From Vulcaniibacterium gelatinicum (GTDB taxonomy: Bacteria; Pseudomonadota; Gammaproteobacteria; Xanthomonadales; Xanthomonadaceae): a stretch of DNA of 64,000 nucleotides. Numbering within the stretch: position 1 is the stretch's first letter; each line of letters begins with the position of its first letter. Shown piece by piece: positions 27,409-35,925 of this stretch. Location of the stretch: assembly GCF_008033445.1 (NCBI RefSeq), contig NZ_VNKO01000017.1, positions 1 to 64,000 of the forward strand, in the 5' to 3' direction. Made by a program: the position numbers and the translations under genes. The notes under the pieces are model-generated. The model worked only from the letters and a program-made list of their open reading frames with translations, had not been told where the DNA came from and did no database searches.

Positions 27409-29013
27409 ATGGTGGCAGTGCTGGAAGCGGTGGACGGCGGCATCGAGCTGCGGGCCCAGGCCCCCGGTCAGGAGGAGCTGCTGACCCCCGCCGCCCTGGC
27501 CTTCCTGGCCGGGCTGCACCGCCGCTTCGAGCCGGCGCGGCAGGCGCGCCTGGCCGCGCGCCGGATCCGCCAGGCGGGGTTCGATGCCGGCGGCCTGCCC
27601 GACTTCCGCGCCGACACCGCCGCCGTGCGCGCCGGCGACTGGCAGGTGGCGCCGATCCCGCCCGCGCTGCGCGACCGCCGGGTCGAACTGACCGGCCCGA
27701 CCGACCCCAAGACCGTGCTCAACGCGCTCGGTTCGGGCGCGCAGGGCTACATGGCCGACTTCGAGGACGCGACCGCGCCGACCTGGGCCAACCTGGTCGC
27801 CGGCCAGCGCGCGCTGCGCGCGGCGGTCGCCGGCCACCTGGAGTTCGTCGCCGCCACCGGCAAGCGCTACGTGCTGCCGCCGCGCGAACGCCAGGCGGTG
27901 CTGCACGTGCGTCCGCGCGGCTGGCACCTGGACGAGAAGCATCTGCACGTGGACGGGCAGCCGATCGCGGCCGGCCTGTTCGACCTCGGCCTGTTCGCGT
28001 TCCACAACGCGCGCGCGCTCGCCGCACAGGATCGCGGCCCGTACTTCTACCTGCCCAAGCTCGAGTGCATGGAGGAGGCCGCGCTGTGGGACGCGGTGCT
28101 GGCCCACATCGAGCACGCGCTCGGCCTGCCGGCGGGCCAGTGCAAGGTCACGGTGCTGATCGAGACCCTGCCGGCGGCGTTCGAGATGGACGAGATCCTG
28201 CACGCGCTGCGCACGCGCGTGGCCGGCCTGAACTGCGGGCGCTGGGACTACGTCTTCTCGTACATCAAGACCTTCCGCGCCCATCCGGACAAGGTGCTGC
28301 CCGAGCGCGGTCAGGTGACGATGGAGCGGCCGTTCCTGCGCGCCTGTGCCGACCTGCTGGTGCAGACCTGCCATCGCCGCGGCGCGCACGCGATGGGCGG
28401 GATGGCGGCGCAGATCCCGGTCGCGGACGACGCCGCGGCCAACGCCGCCGCGCTGGCCGCGGTCCGCGCCGACAAGCTGCGCGAGGTCACGGCCGGCTTC
28501 GACGGCACCTGGGTCGCGCATCCGGCGCTGGTGCCGGTGGCGCGCGCGGTGTTCGACGAGCGCATGCCCGCGCCGCACCAGCAGCACGTGCGCCGCGAGG
28601 AGGTGCTCGTGACCCGCGACGACCTGGTCGCGCCCTGCGCCGGCACCATCACCCGCGCGGGGTTCGACGACAACGTCGAGGTCTGCGTGCGCTACCTCGC
28701 CGCCTGGCTCGACGGCATCGGCTGCGTGCCGATCCGGCACCGGATGGAGGACGCCGCCACCGCCGAGATCGCGCGCGCGCAGCTGTGGCAGTGGCTGCAC
28801 CATCCGCACGGCCTGCGCCTGGACGACGGCAGCGAGCTCGACTTCGCCCTGCTCGAGCGCGCCCTGCTCAACCTGCCCGCGCGCCTGGGCGACCGCCGCC
28901 GCCTGCCCGGCGGCAGCCGCATCGCCGAGGCGATCGGAATGCTCGACCGCCTCACCCACGCCGACACCCTCGCCGACTTCCTGACCCTGCCCGCGTACGC
29001 GCGGCTGGATTGA
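27409..29013 (+). CDS. aceB: Malate synthase A
   Basis: 534 residues, matching E. coli AceB (about 533). It condenses glyoxylate with acetyl-CoA to malate in the glyoxylate bypass. Visible blocks: 'RRVELTGPTDPKTVLNALGSGAQGYMADFEDATAPTWANL', 'FYLPKLECMEEAALWDAVL', 'VLIETLPAAFEMDEILHAL', 'GRWDYVFSYIKTF', 'RGAHAMGGMAAQIPV', and the C-terminal 'EIARAQLWQWLHHP'. ATG 27409 is preceded by GGAGCAGG and follows the operator region; an upstream in-frame GTG-type extension would overlap the operators. aceA follows after 212 bases. Confidence 0.95.
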   Translation: MVAVLEAVDGGIELRAQAPGQEELLTPAALAFLAGLHRRFEPARQARLAARRIRQAGFDAGGLPDFRADTAAVRAGDWQVAPIPPALRDRRVELTGPTDPKTVLNALGSGAQGYMADFEDATAPTWANLVAGQRALRAAVAGHLEFVAATGKRYVLPPRERQAVLHVRPRGWHLDEKHLHVDGQPIAAGLFDLGLFAFHNARALAAQDRGPYFYLPKLECMEEAALWDAVLAHIEHALGLPAGQCKVTVLIETLPAAFEMDEILHALRTRVAGLNCGRWDYVFSYIKTFRAHPDKVLPERGQVTMERPFLRACADLLVQTCHRRGAHAMGGMAAQIPVADDAAANAAALAAVRADKLREVTAGFDGTWVAHPALVPVARAVFDERMPAPHQQHVRREEVLVTRDDLVAPCAGTITRAGFDDNVEVCVRYLAAWLDGIGCVPIRHRMEDAATAEIARAQLWQWLHHPHGLRLDDGSELDFALLERALLNLPARLGDRRRLPGGSRIAEAIGMLDRLTHADTLADFLTLPAYARLD

Positions 29014-29019
29014 ACCTCT

Positions 29020-29183
29020 GACGCGGATTCACGCGGATGGACACGAATGCAACGACTGCCTGTCTGGAATCGGGGGATGCCTGAACCCGCCCTCATCCCG
29101 ATTTTCGCCGGGATGGCGGAAGTCGTCCGGATCTTCCCTGGAAGTCTTGTCCTGATCCGCGCCCATCCGCGTTGATGCGCGTC
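29020..29183. repeat. REP/MITE-like element with imperfect terminal inverted repeats between aceB and aceA
   Basis: The left arm 29020-29039 (GACGCGGATTCACGCGGATG) is complementary to 29164-29183 with three mismatches in 20. Between them lies a hairpin CATCCCG-N8-CGGGATG (29094-29115). The GCGGATnnACGCGGAT style is one I associate with short dispersed repeats in Xanthomonadaceae. It could shape the aceBA transcript. No second copy is obvious elsewhere in the window. Confidence 0.45.
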
Positions 29184-29225
29184 TGAAACGACGCATTTCA
29201 CCTTCACCCGACGGAAGCCCCGCCC

Positions 29226-30518
<1,293 letters not shown>

Positions 30519-30625
30519 GCGCGCGGACCGGCGCGGCCGGCTTCCGCGCCCGGTTCCGTATCTCCCGGGGGATGGTCCTGCGACGATGGTATGCTCGCCC
30601 CCCCATGCCCACGGGGGGGTCTGGA

Positions 30626-31654
30626 ATGGAACGCGAACCGGCGCCCGCCGCCGCGCGCGCGGCCGCGCACGACCCGCATGCGTCGCCCGCCGCGCTGACC
30701 GCGGAGGAGTACGCCCTGTTCGCCCAGGTCGGCCGCGTGCGCCGCTGCGAGCCGGGCGAGCGCCTGTTCCGCCGTGGCGACCTCGGCACCACGATGTACG
30801 TCGTCACCCAGGGCGAGGTCGAGCTCGACTTCGGCGACGACCTGGCCGTCAAGCGCCTGGGGCCGCGCGAGTTCTTCGGCGAGCTCGGCCTGCTGATCGG
30901 CGACCATGCGCGCAGCGCCGACGCCACCACCGTCACCGCCTGCGTGCTGCTGGAGCTGTCGCAGGAGGAGTTCGAGCGCCTGGCCGAGCGCGACCCGCGC
31001 CAGCTCTCGCACTTCCTGCGCCGCTCGATCGAGCGCGTGGTGCGCAACGAGCAGAGCCTGATCGGGCGCCTGCGCCGGCGCAACCTCGACCTGCAGACCG
31101 CGCTCGACACCCTGCGCGCCACCAACCACCGGCTCAGCGTCACCGAGGAGCTGACCCGCACCGACGAACTCACCGGCCTGACCAACCGCCGCGGCTTCCT
31201 GCTGCACCTGCAGCAGCGCCGGCGCGAGGACGCCGCCCGGCGCCGCGGCCTGCTGCTGGTGGACTGCGACAGCTTCAAGCGCATCAACGACGAGTACGGC
31301 CACCTGGTCGGCGACCGCGTGCTGCAGGGCGTGGCCAACATCCTGCGCTCGGCGGCCGGGCCCGATGACCTGGCCTGCCGCCTGGGCGGCGACGAGTTCT
31401 GCCTGCTGGTGCGCGCCGATCACCCCGACGAGGTGCTGCGCATGGGCGAGTTCGTGGTCAACACCGCGCGCGCGCTGCACGCGCTGCAGTCCGACCCGCC
31501 GCAGATGGCCACCCTCAGCGTCGGTGCCTGCCTGCTGCTGCCCGGGCAGGACTGGGACGAGTGGTACGCGTACGCCGACGCCGCGCTGTACCGGGCCAAG
31601 CGCCTGGGCGGCAACCGCGTGGAGTGGCAGGACGGCGCGCTGGCGCCGGCGTGA
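30626..31654 (+). CDS. Cyclic-nucleotide-binding domain GGDEF protein (diguanylate cyclase)
   Basis: 342 residues. Residues about 28-140 are a CRP-type cNMP-binding domain ('[26 protein letters not shown]', '[37 protein letters not shown]'). A short coiled linker follows, then a GGDEF domain ('[19 protein letters not shown]', '[22 protein letters not shown]', GGDEF intact at 254-258). The position of the inhibitory RxxD site five residues before GGDEF reads GPDD, so product inhibition is probably lost. It lies 15 bases upstream of the cyclase-like gene, so a message links a cNMP sensor/c-di-GMP source to a cyclase homologue. ATG 30605 is an alternative start; a TATGCT box lies at 30590-30595. 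Confidence 0.88.
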   Translation: MEREPAPAAARAAAHDPHASPAALTAEEYALFAQVGRVRRCEPGERLFRRGDLGTTMYVVTQGEVELDFGDDLAVKRLGPREFFGELGLLIGDHARSADATTVTACVLLELSQEEFERLAERDPRQLSHFLRRSIERVVRNEQSLIGRLRRRNLDLQTALDTLRATNHRLSVTEELTRTDELTGLTNRRGFLLHLQQRRREDAARRRGLLLVDCDSFKRINDEYGHLVGDRVLQGVANILRSAAGPDDLACRLGGDEFCLLVRADHPDEVLRMGEFVVNTARALHALQSDPPQMATLSVGACLLLPGQDWDEWYAYADAALYRAKRLGGNRVEWQDGALAPA

Positions 31655-31669
31655 AGGAGGCCGCGGCGC

Positions 31670-34303
31670 ATGAACGACTTCGCCCACCCCGCCGGTGAGC
31701 AGCCGCAGCTGCGCACCCTGCTGCTCACCGACCTGTGCGACTCGACCACCCTGGTCGAGCGCCTGGGCGATGCCGCCGCGGCCGAGCTGTTCCGCGCCCA
31801 CGACCGCCTGGTGCTGGAACTGCAGCAGCGCTGGCGCGGGCGCCTGATAGACCGCAGCGACGGCCTGCTGCTGCTGTTCGAACGCCCCATAGACGGCCTC
31901 GGCTTCGCCCTCGACTACGCGCGCGGCCTGCGCGAGCTCGGCCACACGCGCAACCTGCGCCTGGAGGCACGCGCCGGCCTGCACGTCGGCGAGGTGCTGA
32001 CCTGGCGCAACAGCGCCGCCGCGGTCCAGGCCGGCGCCAAGCCACTCGAGGTCGAGGGCTTGGCCAAGCCGCTCGCCGGCCGCCTGATGGCGCTGGCGCG
32101 CCCCGGCCAGATCCTGCTCTCGGCCACCGCCGAACCGCTCGCCCGGCGCGCCGCGCGCGAACTCGGCGAACGCGCCGAACACCTGCTGTGGAAGTCGCAC
32201 GGCCGCTGGCGCTTCAAGGGCCTGCCCGAGGCGCTGGAAGTGCACGAGGTCGGCGAGCCCGGCCTCGCCCCGCTGCGCGCGCCCAAGGCCAGCGGCAAGG
32301 CCTGGCGCGACACCCCGCTCTGGCGCCGCCCCGCCGCGCTCGCCGCCGAGGTGCTGCTGCTCGTCGGCATCGGCATCGGCGCCTGGTTCGTCACCCGCCC
32401 GCAACCTGCGATCGCGTTCAACGAGCGCGACTGGGTGGTGATCGCCGACCTGCAGAACCTGACCAGCAACGCGCGGTTCGACGATGCGCTCGAAACCGCT
32501 TTGCGGGTTGGCCTGGAGCAGTCGCGATATGTCAATGTCGTTCCAGACATGCGCATTGACGACACGCTACGGTTGATGCGGCGGGATCCGGCGGCCACGC
32601 GAGTAGACCGGGATCTCGGTGCGCAGGTTGCGTTGCGCAGCGGCGCGCGAGCAGTTTTGCTGCCGACCGTCGCCGAAGTCGGCGGCCGTCTGCGCGTGAC
32701 GGTAGAAGTCGTCGATCCAGTTACCCATGGCACTGTTTTCGCCGAGTCCATGATGGAGCGGGATGCGGATTCTGCGCTCGCGGCCATTGGGCGGATCGGT
32801 GAATCACTCCGCGGACGACTCGGCGAGACACTTGCGTCCATCGAGCGCGATTCCGCGCCTGTCGAGCGGGTCACCACTGCCAGCCTGGACGCCTTGCGTG
32901 CCTACGCGCTCGGCCAGAAGGCGTTGGGATCAGGTCGCCTCGATGAGGCTGCGCAGCATTTCCAGCAGGCCTTGACGCTGGATCCAGAGTTCGCCTTGGC
33001 GCATGTCGCGATCGGACGTGTTGCCCATGCCCGCGGCGAGCATCCTCAAGCGATCGCCGCCATGCGAAAGGCTGCCGCGCTGCGCGAGCGCTTGAGTAAT
33101 CGCGAGGCGCTGTACCTGGATGCCACCTTGGCGATGATGCAATGGCAAAAAGGCTATCCGGAGAAATGGTTGGCATTAGCCGAGCTGTACCCGGACTTTC
33201 ACCAGGCCGCCCACAATTACGCCATCTCCGGAGGGTGGCCGTCGAACCGGTTCGATGTGATGGCTGAGTTTTCGGGACGGGCCAGCGTCCCGCAAAGTGT
33301 CACTCGCGCGGTGTCGGCATATCTGCTGGGTATCGCCCGGCTTGGCCAGGAACGTCACGCCGATGCACTAAAGGCTTTCCGGTCGGCGCGCAATCTTGGG
33401 TTTTCCGGCTATAGCGCAGAACAAGCGGCGGCCTATGCGGCGCGGCGCGAGTTTGCCCAGGCCAGGCAAAGCCTGGAGGCGGAACGTGCGCCCGCGCCCA
33501 AGGTCGAGTTGCAGCGCCGGTTGATGGCGGTGGCCATAAGCGGCGATCAAGGCCGCTTCACAGAGATGGGCATGCAGGCCAAGGCGCTGCGGGACATGAT
33601 CGAAAGCCCTGTGCGAGCGGACGAATGGATCGTGTTGTCGGCGACGTTGGGAGCAGGCCGAGGCAAAACTTCCGTATCGCAGCATCTTGCAGGAGTCGTT
33701 GACGTCCTTGACGCAGCCCGTCGTGCCCTGGTTGATGCCAGTGGCCCCCCGCGCGAAAGCATCGCCCAAGCCTATCTGTATGCGGCTTATCTTGCGGTGG
33801 ACGCAGGCGCCGTCCAGCTCGCGGAGAGAGCCTTGCGCGACACCGCAGCAGCCGTGGCCGAATCGCCTTACGAGACGCTGCCCAACCTCGCCGCCATCGT
33901 CCGCGCCAGGATCGCGATCGCGGAACGGCGGCCGGCCGATGCGATCGTTGCCGTCACTCCTTTTCTTGATGGCGACGAACTGTATCTGACCCATTCCGTG
34001 GCGGCAGATGCGTACACGGCATTGGGACGGCACGGGGAAGCCATCAAGCACTTGGAATGGTTGGTGCGCCATCGGGGGCGCGCCTACGCAGAGTGGTGCG
34101 GTGAGCACTTGCTGGTGATCGAGAATGTCCTGCGCTCCAACCTTGCCATGTTGCGTTTGGCCGAGGTGACGATGGAGGCTGGCCATCCAGAGCGCAGTGC
34201 CAAGCATCTGGCTGCGTTTCAGAAGGCTTGGCCGGATCTAGCGAACGCGCCAGAACTGCAGGCCAGAGTTCTAGCACTGCAGCGTCGGGTGTCCCCGAAG
34301 TGA
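31670..34303 (+). CDS. Putative peptide-modification-system cyclase (class III cyclase-like domain, TM, TPR)
   Basis: 877 residues. Residues 12-185 resemble class III nucleotide cyclases: 'LLLTDLCDSTTLVERLGD' with metal Asp21, 'LIDRSDGLLLLFERP' with metal Asp64, 'EARAGLHVGEVLTW', then 'EGLAKPLAGRLMALARPGQILLS'. Where the family has VNxAxR, this reads KPLAGR: the transition-state Asn is Pro134, while Arg138 is kept. One membrane helix follows (about 222-241), then a 'VVIADLQNLTSNARFDDALETALRVGLEQSRYVNVVPD' region and TPR-like helices to the end. This architecture matches what I know as the 'putative peptide modification system cyclase' of Xanthomonadaceae. AAGGAGG lies 8 bases upstream. Base composition shifts sharply to lower GC from about 32,500 on. 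Confidence 0.82.
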   Translation: MNDFAHPAGEQPQLRTLLLTDLCDSTTLVERLGDAAAAELFRAHDRLVLELQQRWRGRLIDRSDGLLLLFERPIDGLGFALDYARGLRELGHTRNLRLEARAGLHVGEVLTWRNSAAAVQAGAKPLEVEGLAKPLAGRLMALARPGQILLSATAEPLARRAARELGERAEHLLWKSHGRWRFKGLPEALEVHEVGEPGLAPLRAPKASGKAWRDTPLWRRPAALAAEVLLLVGIGIGAWFVTRPQPAIAFNERDWVVIADLQNLTSNARFDDALETALRVGLEQSRYVNVVPDMRIDDTLRLMRRDPAATRVDRDLGAQVALRSGARAVLLPTVAEVGGRLRVTVEVVDPVTHGTVFAESMMERDADSALAAIGRIGESLRGRLGETLASIERDSAPVERVTTASLDALRAYALGQKALGSGRLDEAAQHFQQALTLDPEFALAHVAIGRVAHARGEHPQAIAAMRKAAALRERLSNREALYLDATLAMMQWQKGYPEKWLALAELYPDFHQAAHNYAISGGWPSNRFDVMAEFSGRASVPQSVTRAVSAYLLGIARLGQERHADALKAFRSARNLGFSGYSAEQAAAYAARREFAQARQSLEAERAPAPKVELQRRLMAVAISGDQGRFTEMGMQAKALRDMIESPVRADEWIVLSATLGAGRGKTSVSQHLAGVVDVLDAARRALVDASGPPRESIAQAYLYAAYLAVDAGAVQLAERALRDTAAAVAESPYETLPNLAAIVRARIAIAERRPADAIVAVTPFLDGDELYLTHSVAADAYTALGRHGEAIKHLEWLVRHRGRAYAEWCGEHLLVIENVLRSNLAMLRLAEVTMEAGHPERSAKHLAAFQKAWPDLANAPELQARVLALQRRVSPK

Positions 34304-34313
34304 GCGAAGCCGG

Positions 34314-34326
34314 CTCCCCGGGGGAG
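34314..34326. terminator. GC hairpin between the convergent cyclase and peptide genes
   Basis: CTCCC-CGG-GGGAG forms a short GC stem in the 26-base gap between the two convergent stops. There is no T-run, so it is at best a weak bidirectional terminator. Confidence 0.25.
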
Positions 34327-34329
34327 AGT

Positions 34330-34569
34330 TCAGGCTTTGAATACAATGATGCCCATTGTGGCATGAAGCTCATTGCTCAGGGTGTCGAGGTTCCTGGCGA
34401 TCTGCTCCTTGCTTGGAAGGCGGACGCCACCAGGTGGCACTTGGCTGGGGTCGACCTCGATGCCGTAGGCTTTGAGCAGGCCGACCGGATCCGCCTCGAA
34501 TTTCCTGCGGAAGTCGTCGTCTGTGGCCAACAGCTGCAGCAGCTTGCGGGCGTTGTCTTGCGCTGTCAT
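34330..34569 (-). CDS. Putative modified peptide (RiPP precursor-like, nitrile hydratase-related leader)
   Basis: 79 residues. The N-terminal half 'ARKLLQLLATDDDFRRKFEADPVGLLKAYGIEVDP' (7-41) looks like the nitrile hydratase alpha-subunit-derived leader of NHLP-type precursors. It is followed by 'VPPGG' (44-48) and a hydrophilic-to-hydrophobic C-terminus 'ELHATMGIIVFKA'. There is no Cys; candidate modified residues are Ser, Thr and Lys/Asn in the last 30 residues. It matches what I remember as the 'putative modified peptide' family found next to SagB-like dehydrogenases in Xanthomonadaceae. GGGAAGG precedes the ATG. It lies 27 bases downstream of the dehydrogenase gene in the same direction. 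Confidence 0.8.
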   Translation of the reverse strand: MTAQDNARKLLQLLATDDDFRRKFEADPVGLLKAYGIEVDPSQVPPGGVRLPSKEQIARNLDTLSNELHATMGIIVFKA

Positions 34570-34596
34570 GTTTGCCTTCCCTCCCCCGTGGTGGGC

Positions 34597-35811
34597 CTAA
34601 GTAGAGGTTCCGGCACCCGGTAAAGTCAAGGTGGGCGTGTACGGTTCCGGCATGAAATGCAGGATGTCCCGGGTGCCGTCGATCACCCCGATCCCGTTGG
34701 TGCCAACGGCGAGCGTCGCCAAGGGGTCTAGGTCGAGCAGTGAGACCAGGTCGGCGTCATTGATCGCAGCGGTGTAGAACGCGCCCAGCCCGCGATCCGC
34801 TGCGAGCAGATAGAACGTCTGGCTCAGATGGCCGGAATCCAGGAGTGCGGCCTTGTAGGCCTTCGCATGACGCCGGTATTTCCAGTGATGGCGGTCCAGA
34901 CGCACCACATGGAAAACAAGGGCATGCGCCTCGGCGAAATAGATCTGCCCGATGGTAAGCGCCGACGCGAGTTCACGTGCGGCATGCTCGTCCATGCGCT
35001 TCACCAGGGCAAGCGAATGGGTATCAGCCTGGTAGTGGTAAAAGCCGGGCGCTAGCCCTTCCACCTTGATCACCAAGGGATAGGCTTCGGTCGGCTGCAA
35101 GGCGCCGCCGGAAGCGCTGGTGCGTTTGACTGCGACGACACCTGGGGCCAATGCACGCGTGCCGATTGCACCAAACGTGCCATAGAGCACTCGGCTCAGG
35201 TCGGAGAGCGCGAGTGTTGCGGCCTGGTCGAAGTGGCGCGTCGTGCGGCGCGCCTGAAGCAGGCGCGCGAAGGCGTCGTCGAACGGTTCGAGTGGCAGGG
35301 CGTACTCCGGGCCGGCGCACGGGTGGCGTGGGAAATGTGGCGGCGGTGGCCCATGCCGGGCGACATGCGCCTGTAGCCGTGCACGATGGGCGTCCTCGCC
35401 ATGTTCGCGCGTGCCTTCGTCGCCGATCACGCCCTGCCAGCGGGTCATGGCGTGGTAGACAGCGGCAAGAGGGTGCCAACCGATGTCCGCGAGCTTCGCC
35501 TCGCGATCCAGCATGGTGGTATCGAACTCGCTGACCAGGATGCCGCGGCGTGTCATGGACTCGATGCTGGCGTGATCGAATGGGCCACGTTGTGCCAGCG
35601 CTTCCACCTCGTACCATTCCTGTGCGGTCAGCCCGGCTACGAACGCGAGTTCTTCGGGTGTGATACCGATGCGGCGACCCTCCAGCGGGCACAGGAGGGA
35701 TGTGCTGGGTCGGGTCTGCAGCCGCATCTCGCCCTGTAGCAACGCGTTGAAGTCCGGCAGCAACTCGTCGTCAATTTCGATCAGGCAGGGTGAGCGGCGG
35801 CGTACGCGCAT
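34597..35811 (-). CDS. Putative peptide maturation dehydrogenase (SagB/nitroreductase-type)
   Basis: 404 residues from the preferred start (an in-frame ATG at 35865 would add 18; neither has a clear ribosome site, and 'MRVRRRSPCLIEIDDELL' looks like the natural N-terminus). The C-terminal ~240 residues are a flavin nitroreductase fold of SagB type: 'LLQARRTTRHFDQAATLALSDLSRVLYGTFGAIG' with the Arg-Arg FMN-phosphate pair, 'KRTSASGGALQPTEAYPLVI', 'LLDSGHLSQTFYLLAADRGLGAFYTAAIND', 'LAVGTNGIG'. SagB enzymes oxidise azolines to azoles in peptide natural products, but no YcaO or cyclodehydratase is present here. The N-terminal ~150 residues probably bind the peptide. Its GC content is lower than the window's. 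Confidence 0.82.
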   Translation of the reverse strand: MRVRRRSPCLIEIDDELLPDFNALLQGEMRLQTRPSTSLLCPLEGRRIGITPEELAFVAGLTAQEWYEVEALAQRGPFDHASIESMTRRGILVSEFDTTMLDREAKLADIGWHPLAAVYHAMTRWQGVIGDEGTREHGEDAHRARLQAHVARHGPPPPHFPRHPCAGPEYALPLEPFDDAFARLLQARRTTRHFDQAATLALSDLSRVLYGTFGAIGTRALAPGVVAVKRTSASGGALQPTEAYPLVIKVEGLAPGFYHYQADTHSLALVKRMDEHAARELASALTIGQIYFAEAHALVFHVVRLDRHHWKYRRHAKAYKAALLDSGHLSQTFYLLAADRGLGAFYTAAINDADLVSLLDLDPLATLAVGTNGIGVIDGTRDILHFMPEPYTPTLTLPGAGTST

Positions 35812-35925
35812 GACTGAGTAGGCGGACTGGCTTGTGAAGGGTGGATCCGTGCCAAAAGGCGTCATCCGTGGCGTCGGATTTGGGGAAGCCTAGCATCCGT
35901 TCCCGGCATGCACGGGATGCATCAA

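Noticed and set aside
34597..35811. Dehydrogenase as an ordinary nitroreductase for xenobiotics
   Set aside because: The extra N-terminal domain, SagB-style SASGG motif and 27-bp linkage to a peptide gene favour peptide maturation.
35908..35922. ATGCA-CGGGA-TGCAT dyad between cvrA and the dehydrogenase gene
   Set aside because: Only 5-bp arms and no clear promoter boxes around it; too weak to list as an operator.
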